Positions 48,101 through 60,147 of a stretch of 64,000 bases of DNA are shown here, one piece after another. Below the pieces are notes generated by a model. That model worked only from the letters and a program-made list of their open reading frames with translations, ran no database searches and was not told where the DNA came from. The DNA lies in NCBI RefSeq assembly GCF_034702125.1, contig NC_085874.1, forward strand, positions 1,358,501-1,422,500, read 5' to 3'. Position 1 is the stretch's first letter, and each line of letters opens with the position of its first letter. Source of the stretch: Engraulis encrasicolus (lineage: Eukaryota; Chordata; Actinopteri; Clupeiformes; Engraulidae). The translations under genes and the position numbers were made by a program.

Positions 48101-51100
48101 TGCACACAATTTGTTTGTCTGTGTACTTGAATCAATTCATAGTAGGCTAGTCTAATTAAAAATGATAATAACTAAGTAATTGAGTGGAAATAAGAAATAA
48201 GACATTTTAAGACCATGAAAATATGTAATTTCCATAGAATTGAGTGGAATAGGTGATAATGCATTTTACGGCCCTGATTCTATCTTATTTCCGTATAACT
48301 ACTCAATTGTTTACAAGGTAATTAAGCAGAAATAATACAAGGATGCTTGGGTGGTTGTTTCTATGCAATAACATAGGAAGAGGAAATATTGCACATTACG
48401 GCCCTGATGTAGCCTAATTAGTATGAAACTACTTCGGCTGATACCGTTTAGTTACTGGCATACCTACCACCTAACTACTATGATGACACAGTAGCTGTTT
48501 CCATTGGCCTACTATTAACTAGAAACTACAGCATAATTGCACTGGAAACTGTATGGTTATTTTTGCTGTTATTAATGAGAAATTATAGTGTAATTGCACT
48601 GGAAACCATATGGTTATTTTGCTGTTATTACTAATAACAAGCAGTTATTACCATAAAATTAGACTGAAATTACTGAGAAATTACTATGAAATTAACATCT
48701 AAGGATCTAAGGAGCCCAACACCCTATATCAGGTGTGCATAATTATTGGGCAACTTTATTTTCCCCTGGGAAAATTAGCCACAAAATAGATCTAACAAGC
48801 TCTGAAAAGTTTATAAACAATTTTGAAGTCTTCCAGAGGGATCTGACTGTCTTGAAATGGCCAAGATGTTGGTCACGTTAGCACAGAAGTATCAAACGCA
48901 CTGTTACAAAGCCATCAGGGCAGAATATGCATAGAATGGATGATATGGTCAGAAAACTTGTTTGGCTAATAATTCTGCACATCCTGTATACAATACCATG
49001 ATGTCTAATAAAAATCAGTGTAATTTTTGTCATTGATTTTTTTGTGTCATCTCTGATAAGTGAGATAAGTATATAGTAACTTTTTTTTCTTCTAATTCTA
49101 GCCCAAGTCAGAGATCATGCAAATAGATTCAAGCGAATACGGTCATCATGAAAAGAGTCTTAGCCCACAAGGGAACGAGAATGATCGTGGAGAAAAGGAG
49201 CCCATCTCAAAGAAGACTGAGCCAACTCGCATCAAAATCTTTGAAGGAGGGTATGTGATCATAGACATTTTTATCTGAAAAACTTACTGTACTTTGGTCA
49301 TACTAGCAAATATTAGTTACCTGGCTCTTGCCCGACCTGTAGTACCGCGCAGCTTCATGAGCTCTACTACTAGGTCTGCGAGCATGTAGCAGGATTCCAT
49401 TTCTCCAGTCAAAAAGCATGAATTGCTTCAATGTCAACAAATACCTTCGAAAACGTTTTCTGTTGATCTCTAAAGCATCAATATAGCAGAGGTGTCAAAA
49501 GTAAAAGTAAAAGTACTTTTGTGGTGTAATTACAACACTAGCACATTGCATTACATAGCTGTTACACCATTTACACCATTGTACCTAATGAGATAGATAG
49601 ACTGTGTTGTTACTGAAAAACAGTGAAAACCCACCACAAAGGACCCACCACAAACTTGACCCAACCAGTGCAGACTTAGCTGATCACAAGACAAGTACAC
49701 AGGTATACTGGTTACTCACTTACTTGTGTTGGAAGGAAACAGTGTTTCTTTTTTTTACTTTTACTTTTGACACCTCTGCAGTATAGTCTATAATGTGTCC
49801 TGTGACACCTCAATGCGAGCAAGCAATAAATGCTCCGAACCAGGCTAAATATTAGTTCATTATTTAGTAAATATTCATGAAAAGATCCAATTTGGCAATA
49901 AGCAGCAGTTTCAATGAGCAGCATAATTGTAATACCTACTCTGGCCACCATCCTACACAGTGCACATTTTAAGCTATATAAGTAAAAGCAGAAGAATTTT
50001 TCGCTAAATAGTTTTTTCATGTTATATACAGCAATTGTCTTTTAATGTCTAATTTTGTCAGTCTAATTGTACTGCATCTTTTTTTCAAATACATTGTCTA
50101 CTCACCAAATTCACTCTGAACGTTAAAGGGACACTGTGTGAGATTTTTTGTTGTTTATTTCCAGAATTCATGCTACCCATTCACTAATGTTACCTTTTTC
50201 ATGAATACTTACCACCACCATCAAATTCTAAGTATTCATTATGAATGGAAAAATTGCATTTTTCTTACATGAAAAGGGGGATCTTCTCCATGGTCCGCCA
50301 TTTTGAATTTCCAGAAATTGCCATTTTTAGCTGCAAAAATGACTGTACTTGGGCCATACTAGAAAATATTAGTTTATTAAGTATTAAACTTCAATGAAAA
50401 GATAAAATTTGGCAATAGGCAGCCCAGTTTCAATGAGCAGCACAGTTGCAGTACCTTTTTTTGGCCATTTCCTGCACAGTGTACCTTTAACATTATATGA
50501 AACATGGAAGATGTGCATTTGATGGCTTGAAGCTTGCATATATTTTTCACTTGCTCTTCAGTAACAGCCAGCAAAATTGTCATTTCTTTTTCAGGTTCAA
50601 GTCAAACGAGGACTATGTTTACGTGCGGGGCAGGGGGAGAGGCAAGTACATCTGCGAGGAATGTGGGATACGCTGCAAGAAGCCAAGTATGCTTAAGAAG
50701 CACATCCGCACACATACTGACGTGAGGCCGTATGTTTGCAAATTCTGCAACTTTGCCTTTAAAACTAAAGGTAAGACTCAAATGTGAAATTACATTACAT
50801 TGCACTTAGCTGACACTTTTATCCAAAGCAACTTACAGTTCTTTACAGGGTATTGGTCACAGTCCCAGGAGCAGTATGGGGGTTAGGTGCTCAAAGGCAA
50901 CTCGTTGAGTTGAAGGGTGGGATTCAAACCTGCAACCGTCTGATCTAAAGTCCATGTCCTTAAGGCCACAGTTGTCCCCTACATATAATACAGAGGGGCA
51001 ACATAAGCTTTTAACATCAATGACTGTATTTGCATTTGAGCAACTGGCAAAGCCTGACATACCCATATTGATGAAACATGACAGAAACCCTGAAGCCAAT

Positions 51101-54100
51101 CGGTTTTTACACTTTTAATACAACATCTTCATTACAGCAGGCCCCAAAGGTTGTCCCATTACATCATCGCTTGGCAAAGACGAAGTGCTGTCGAGCTTGC
51201 TTTCGCGTCTTGTCCACTTCCTACCTTTAAAACGTACTCACAACATTCTTCTTACTCAAAGGCAGCTACGCTTGCATTGCTGGACCTCTGAGTTACCAAG
51301 CTTAAAGGGCAACTCCTGTCAATTTCAATATGCTGTTGTATTGCTCACGCTACCCTTGACTTGTCAGTACCCGGTGACGCTGCATTTTTTGGCTCAGCCC
51401 TTTCCGAGATATGAGCTATTCTAATGGGGGCAACTTTTGTTTACATTTCAAAAAAACATTTTCATTTATTCCCAAAAACATCCAAAAGGTTATGCAACAT
51501 CAGCAGACAGCTAGCAAACAGCGATACCTTTTGGGAAAATATTTGGAGTAGGCCTATGCTCATTTTTTAAAAAATGTAAACAAAAGTTGCCCCCATTAGA
51601 ATAGCTCATATCTCGGAAAGGGCTGGGCCAAAAACTGCGGCATCACCATGTACTGACAAATCAAGGGTAGTGTGAGCAATACAACAGCACATTGAAAATA
51701 GCAGGAGTTGCCCTTTAAGCAATTTCACGCAAACACAAAATTAACTTGGCAAAAGAAAATTGGGGTTTAGGTCACACTTAAGAATTGCTACCTCTAAAAA
51801 ACTATATTAACACTTTAAGAATGTTTATTAATGAAATGATCATAAACAAATCCTTTAAATATGTTTGCAAATGAGTAAGAACCAAACTACAACTGCACAG
51901 TGGAGTGGGTGTTGACCTCTACTGGATGGTTCATGCCTTCTTGTCTTTGGGGAACAAACCTCCAGGACCGATGTGACTGCGCTGTGCCTGCTGTGTTTTC
52001 GTATTTCTTACTCATTTACAAACATTTGTAAATGTTTTGTTGATAATAAGTTAATTATTTATAAAGTGTTCATAACGCTTTTGGGGTAGATATTCTAAAG
52101 CAGACGTGGGCAAACTCAGGCCCGGAGGCCACATGCGGCCCCCTCAGCCATTTCATGCGGCCCTCAGAGCCTTTCCAAGAAAAAAAATGAAGATTCATAT
52201 GGTCACTCATTCTTAATTTGGCTACCTAACAAGGGTCTTGGAAACCTAAGATTACTAAAGTCCACATCTAGATACAATTTGTGGGAATGGCATAACTGAC
52301 AATGGTGTAATTATGTTGGCACACCATTTCTTATTATTGGCACGGCCAAGTTGCCTACGACATCTGGCCCTCTGGTCAACTTTCTAAACCCAATGCGGCC
52401 CTTGGGCCAAAATAATTGCCCACCCCTGTTCTAAAGTGTTACCGGGGTGTAAAAATGGCATTTTTTTCAGGGTAAGAAATACAAATTGTGGAGTGAGAGA
52501 GTGAGAATAGGCCGAAATAAGTCTCACTTCCAAAGAGTGACAACAACAACACAACAACTTTTTGGGGACTATTCCCCATTCAACATTGCGATTATTACCA
52601 ATGTGAAAATGACATTTGAATTGCTCTTTTGTGATATAGTGAAATAAACTTCTATCGTCAATGACGTCATCACGAGGCCACAAGCACAAGGGTTAGGATA
52701 TTAGAAAGAACCGACTGAGTGAAACGTACTTCATGAAAGCCATTAGGCTACTGTGTCAGAGACATTCGCTACAAGTTCTCTTTTAGAAGCCTTTTTAGAC
52801 TCAGATCCATTAGACATCTACATTTGGTTGGTGTCTGCCTTTGGTAGTGCCTTGAATGTAATCTGGCTAAAAATATTTTTGTTTGCTAGGCTGGTTCGAC
52901 TAGTTCAGTAGGCTAAATGAAATTCTTGTCCGGTGACAAAATACGAGTTCTGTCAATTGTGTTTTCTCTGTTGTTGTTAACTGACAAGTCTGCTACTGAA
53001 TCTACTGGGCAACTTTCACCAACACCTGTAATGTCATCACATTAATTTGACCCAAAGTTGTCTGACTCCTGGCTGCAATTGTTTGTACAGCATTAGCTAC
53101 AGCATAATGTATTTATATGTTGTTGTGACTTAAATGACTATCAGAGCACATTTGTATGTCCAATTCATGCAGAATTCCCAAATAATTCTAAAGGGTTCGC
53201 ATGCTTTTTGTAGTCACTGGACTGTATGATCTAAGAAATTAGATTTCCAGTACCCCCATCTCTAGATCTCTGTAAGGGAATACATCTTTGACCTTCTTAT
53301 AAAAGTACTGCAATGAGAAGAAGACAAAGACAAAGACAGACAGCCTCTCTGGAAGACTTCAAAATTGTTATAGAATTTGTTAGATCTCTTTTGTGGCCCA
53401 TTTTCCCAGTGGAAAACAAAGTTGCCTAATGATTATGCACACCTGATATAGGGTATTGGGCTCATTCGATCACACCATGTGTAACGGAGGCTAACTAGCA
53501 CAGAGTTGGCGTGGAACGTTGGTAAACCTCCCTCCGATAGCCTCATACAGTCTTGTGCCGTTGGGCCGAGAGACTAGTCTCTTGGCCCAGCGGTATCGTA
53601 CTGTGTCTCGCGTTGCCGGACGATTGTAGTTGACGAGATCGCACGTTCGATCCTCGAGGGGGGTGAACAGGTGCAAGATGACCTCCGTCACACATGTCTT
53701 ATTATACGTACACATGTGCATGACCTGGAATGCTGAAATCCAATAGGTGTTCTTGTCCATAGAGGTTGGTGACAGAAAATATGCATAAAATGGACGATAT
53801 GGTCAAAAAACTTGTGTGCCTAATAATTCTGCACAGTGTGTATAAGTATGTAAATGTGTTGCCTTCAGTCATCCTTCAGTGTCCTCACAGATCCAGATCT
53901 TCACTGTTTTTAAATGTATTTATATTTTTATTTTTATTTTATTTTATTTTATTGTAGGAAATCTGACAAAGCACATGAAATCCAAAGCCCACATGAAGAA
54001 GTGCCTGGAGCTCGGGGTGTCAGTAACATCCATTGATGGGGATGCTGAGGAAGCCGGTATGTTTTTTGTTTTTTTTATCGATAATTTCAGCAATATTAAC

Positions 54101-57100
54101 ATTGTTTTATTGCATCTTGTACACGCGCAAAACGGTACTTCAGCATGAACACCGAAATCAACCTCTGTTTTTCTTAAGAAATGGTATGACCAAACATCTT
54201 CTAGTAGAGTATGATAAATCAAGCCCTGCCTACCCAATGCAAAAGAGTGTGCTCAAGTTTGGTCTCCTAAGAGGATATTGTCCCCTCTTTCTCTTTCTGT
54301 GGCGTTTGGTGGTGGCTTGCATAAGATGTGCACTACCGCCATCTACAGCGCTAAGGGACCTCCATTTATTTTCAGCCTTAAGTTTCCTAAAGGTCTCCTA
54401 ACCTAGAGTCTTATAAAGGGACGCTCACGTGACATCACATGGATTCTGGAAAAGTATGGGCTTAATTTATCTTACTGTACTACAAGATGTTAGGTATGAC
54501 CACAGGACAAATGGGCCCCTTCCTCTAAGCTTTGTTTAGCTTCTTTTGGGGACAGTTTTTCATCACGTCAAGACTGTCATTACCATAACATATTAATCGA
54601 CTGACTAAAACTGATGCGATTAAACGAATACATGTATTCATTCATACACTCATTCAAATATTTTACTAGTAGATGTACAAGTCATGGAAAAGTAACAGAC
54701 TCAAAATGCATCTTATGCATGCTCAAGATTAACATGTAATTGAATAGGGGCGCCATTGGGGGCTGCCCCCATGCACGGGTGAGGCATAAATGCAATTTCG
54801 TTGTATGCAGTATGCAGTGAACACTTGTGTGCTGTGGAGTGCTGTGTCACAATGACAATGGGAGTTGGAGTTTCCCAGTTGGGCTTTCACGGCTTTAATA
54901 GTTAATAGGAAGGACCATATTCCCATTTACGTTTTTTCGAAAACACCTCACCCATTTCCCAACTCCCATAACCAATGTCACTGAACTCTAAACACAATTC
55001 CTTCTTTGCACTCCAGTTTCAGTTCTGAAACACACTTTTCCCAATACACTACACACAATTTTCTGGATTTGGACACAATTTTCATGAAGAAAAGTGCTGG
55101 TTTTCTCATTTAACACACTATCATTCAAAATACTACAATCAATTGCCATACTATGTGTACTTCCTCATCACCTGAGCAAAGTCCTTTCATACCTGTTCAC
55201 AATCTGCAATCATCACCCCATAAGGACACACATTGGATGTGATATTTATGAAAATATGAGTGGATGCTGTGAGAACACACATTGTACAGTTTTTCTCAAT
55301 TGGTTTTGTACATTTCTCACAACAGAATAATGATTCTCAAAAGTCTTTGTTCAATTGTGACTTCCTGGTGTTACCTCTGCACATGGTCAGATCAGTTTCT
55401 CATTGTTTTCGGCATATAGCAAATGCTCCCGTCCACCCTGCCATGGCTGTGTACAATTCTCAGTGATTTCGTACATTATCAGTTGCTTTTGTCATATCAC
55501 TCAAAAAGCTTTGTCACTGAATACATTAAACTATCTCACCCCCTAAAACATTTAGGCCCTATGTCATAGTTTAAGTCTGACATGCAAAATGATTTACCAA
55601 GCTGTCATAATGTGATAAGCACTGTATAATTTCCATTGGATTTTTATCTATAAATGTGATCTGAATTAGTAAATTGCTCACAGGTAAATATTGACTCTCA
55701 CTAATCAAAGGCAATAGAAGGGATAGAGAAAACAGGCATGCAATACAACAGTGGGCACTGTACTGCATTATATAACTCTATGCCTCATGTGCCCTTTATA
55801 TAGTTCTAGATTTTTTTTCACATGGGCTTGCAAGACAAGTAAAAAGGGATGGTATAGGGCGCATTTTGACACCTCAACCAGAGTTTGCTATTTTTCCTAT
55901 TTTGCCATGAGAAAACCTGTCAATAAATAGGTCATAGTCTAAATGTATATCTAGGACAATCTTATCTGATCAATGTAATATAAAGTAGAATTTACAACAT
56001 TTCCCATCCAATCTAAACAACATTTTGCTTCAGAAAAGATCCTCAAGAGTGCACTATTCAATTGACAACATGACAAATCGATTTGACTAGCTTGTCCATA
56101 CATGGACCATACTATGACACAATGACTAACCATTCTACTGTCACTGATGCGTTCATTGACACAAAAACTTGGGTTTTGAGCAAGAGACTTGGTTTTGCAG
56201 GTCATCCACTGTGTTTTGCCATTTGTTAAAGCTGTTTTGAGAATGAATATTATGTTTTGCAAATTGCGAGAGAGATTCGAGAAATGTACAAAACCAATTG
56301 AGAAATACTGTATTAGTTTTTGATCTCCAAAATATGTAATACAAGAGATCACTTTCATGTGGTTACCCAGTATTTTACAGTAAGTTAGTGCAACTTTTTC
56401 AATGTCAGAAAAATATGTCAAATATATTTAGAGTCTAAAAACAATATTCCAGTATTTTACAACAGAAAAATACTCTCTGTAAGCATAACACAGAACAAAA
56501 TAAGGTCTACTGTGCATCAAGCTGAGTGTAGTGTTTTACCATATGCACATTAGTGTTCAATGGGTCATATGAGTGTGAATTAAAATTATGCTTGTGTTTG
56601 TAATTTGGGAAAATGCCTTTTTAGAAGAGAGTACATCATTATGAGACAAGACGTTCATTTTTCAGGGGTAGTGAGGGGTTACAACGCCTAACTGATAGAT
56701 GCTGACAATGACTGATTCGCCTGTAAAACACTTCAACATGCTCTACCTTCTTCCTCTTAATTCAGACGATCTCTGTGTCTGGCAATAATACTCATAGTGC
56801 CAGCCGTGGCTCAGTGGTTAGAACATTGGGTTGGCAACCCAAGGGTTCCCGGTTCAATGCCCGACCGGACCACGGCTGAAGTGCCCTTGAGCAAGGCACC
56901 TAACCCCCACACTGCTCCCCGGGCGCCGCTCAGCAGGCAGCCCACTGCTACGGACTAGTGTGTGTACTTCAATGTGATTCACTAGTCCAAATGGGATAAA
57001 GTGCAGAGAAAGAATTTCCCCTAGGGGACCAAAATTGGCTCCAATTGGCTTCAATTGGCTCTTCTCAAATTAAGCTAGCATGGCTTATTGAATTGTATTG

Positions 57101-59823
57101 GATCATCTATCACCAAACTGGGGACATTTCTCTTACTTTGTTGTTGGACAGGGGATGGGGGGTATTTATTTTACGTAGAAAGAAGTCACAGTCACGGTAA
57201 ATCAGAATAGTTGATTAAGAGATGTTGCTTTACACTGATGAACAAATGCCCTTGAAATGGGTGTACTACTAGTAACATGGGGCAAACACACCAGTAAACT
57301 ATAACAATATTGGTTTCAGGGCAAGTTATGGAATTTCCAGCCCAACTTACCAATCTTAACAATGTAGAAAACATGGCTGATGGTGGAACGGGCAAAATGG
57401 TAGATGTTGTTATCTCAATCTGGGCTGAAAAGCCCAACAGACGCTGGTCGAGTTCATGGAATTCAGATGTGGTCATTTGGAGCACTTCTCAACGATAGAA
57501 GTCTTTCACAGGGGTGTTAATCTGGAATATTTCTCTATTTGTTGAATATGTTGTTGTCATTTTAATTTTCTAAATGCACATGCTGGGTAATATATGTGAT
57601 AATAAGTATGGTAGTTAACAACAACAACAACAGTAATAATAAAATGGCTTCTCTATTCTCCATCCGATTCACTAGATGCTGTAGAGGACAGCCCCAGAGT
57701 TGGCCTGACGGACCATCAGTTCTCAGATGCCGAGGACTCGGAGGGAGCTGAAGATGACGGAGACGACTTGGACGAGGATGAGGAGGACGAGGAGGAGTAC
57801 GAGGGCGACTCGACTCCGCGGACGTGCTCTCGAAGCACAAGCCCTCAGCCCAGTAGTCTCGCTGCGCTTGCCGCTACCGTGGTTACCGCCTCCCAGGGAT
57901 GCAGCACCACAGACTTGATGCACCCTGGCTGCAAGCCCTCGGTTTACAGTTTCTTAACAAGCCAGCCCATCATCCAGGCCACGCAGCTTAGGAGTTACGA
58001 GCGTATGGGAGAGCTGTCCCCGATGCAAGAGTATCAGAGCTTGTTGCATGGAACCATGGCAGCGAATAACCGGCACCAGTTGAGCGTGCAGTCCTCCTTA
58101 AAGGATGATGACTTCACCTCGTCACCAGAGCACATCTCCCCTTCTTCCCCGTCGTGCCTGTCGTCCTCTGGGTACGAGTCCTCGCCTCTCCGAGAGCCTT
58201 CTCCTACATCCCAGAGATACGCTATGTTCAGAAGGGAGCTGTCGCCCCGTAGGCACTTACCCAACAAGAGAGAGCCCCAACAACACGGTCATCAGCACTT
58301 GTCTCCTAGGAAGGACTTTTCACGCAGAGATGTGTCCCCGAGGAGGAGTGAGCTTTCGCTTTCACCCACAAACCTCCTGTCGCCCACCTCCGGTCTGAGC
58401 CGTCCCTCATCCCCAGGGAGTGAGCTCGGTGGCAGGAGGGACCTCTCCCCGAGGAGTCGATACAAAATGAGACCCGTTTCCCCAAGGAGGGGGCTTCATC
58501 ACCACAGCGCCTCGTGGAACCAGGGACAAAACTTACACGCAGAGGTTGTTGGTCTTGTCCAAAAGGCAAGGAGTGCATCTGAAACTGACATGGTAAGTCC
58601 ATATTATGCGTTAAAAGAATGTTTACTGTTCATTCTGCATGTTTGGCATTAAAATAACAGCACAGGGTTCCCTTAAAGGTGCACTGTGTAATATTTAAGT
58701 ATTTGGGGGTGCTTCTCAGCCTTTATTAGTTTTTATTAGATAGGACAGAGAAGATAGCGACAGGAAGCAAGTAGACTAGTGCCCTACCTATTAGTGCTAC
58801 GGTAGGGCCGTAGTACTTAAGTAGTTTATTTCCGGAATTAATGCAGCCCATTCACAAATGTTAACATTTTCAAAAATGCTTACCAACACCATCAAATTCA
58901 TCAAAGCATCCATGACTGGGAAAATTGCACTTTTCATACATGAAAAGGTGATTCTTCTCCATGTCCGCCATTTTGAGTAAATAGTAACTTTACTTCCTAA
59001 ATATTCATGAAAAGATCAAATTTGGCAATAGGCAGCTCAATTTCAATGAGCAGCATAGTTGTGATTTCTGCTGTCAAGATTTGGAGCAACAACTGTAAAC
59101 CTTTGGCATTCACTGGCAATTTATTCAAGTCAATTTTTGGAAGAGTGCATCCTCATAATAGGTATCAACTAAAGGGTGTCATCATAACAGATACCTCGTA
59201 AACAGTCAGTGGGTATACATGCATTTTGAGAAATTCGAATTATTGGCTTATTCCGACTGAAGTTGGCATTTCAAAAGTCATGTGTACACCTTAGTTGAGT
59301 TTAAATCAAACCAAACTGGAGTTTGAAATTGGACTATGCTTGCCTACATGATTCTTATCTGAGCTAAGTTGGCATGTATACATCTTAGTCGGACTATTGG
59401 CTTGCCACTCCCCCTTTTGTACCCACTCTCCCTTCTGGACGTTTCCAGATTACTGAGGAAAACAGACTTTCTAATCATGCAAAGTGTAGAATCATAGAAC
59501 CAGAGCTTGGTCCAAAAGTTTAGGAGGTTTAAGTCAAGTCAAGTCAGCTTTTATTGTCAGTTTCTTCATATGCGCAGGTCATACAAGGAAATCGAAATTA
59601 CTTTTCTCTCTCTAAACCATGAAAGGACATAGACATACACAGGACTGACATTAACACAATGACATCAAAGTCTAAGACAGGACAAGTAACAGTGATGGAC
59701 CAATAACAGTGAAGTGATGGAGTAATGAATAACAACTGAGCATTTACGGTAACAGTGGTGAGTGACAGTGATGGACCAGTGATGAACCAGTAACAATAAA
59801 GTGATGAAAAATATAAGGAAGAC

Positions 59824-59883
<60 letters not shown>

Positions 59884-60108
59884 GTAAAATACAAAAAGAA
59901 TAAGACAAGGCTATGCTGTACTATACACAGTGCAGTCAAGCATAATCCATTGCAGTCAAGTTTGTCAAGTAGCAGCATTGTAGCAGCATGGTGTGTTCAA
60001 TGTGTAGGAGGTTGTGCAGAAAGGTGCAAAGTCACATAGTGCAAGCAGTTCTTGGTAGTGGAGGTCTGAGAGTGCAGGTAAGGTGCAGTCACATGGTGCA
60101 TGGTTCCA

Positions 60109-60147
<39 letters not shown>

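Noticed and set aside
55951..56421. Mariner transposase ORF
   Set aside because: The frame overlaps a mariner-type element end but shows no DDE/D motifs or helix-turn-helix that I can identify.
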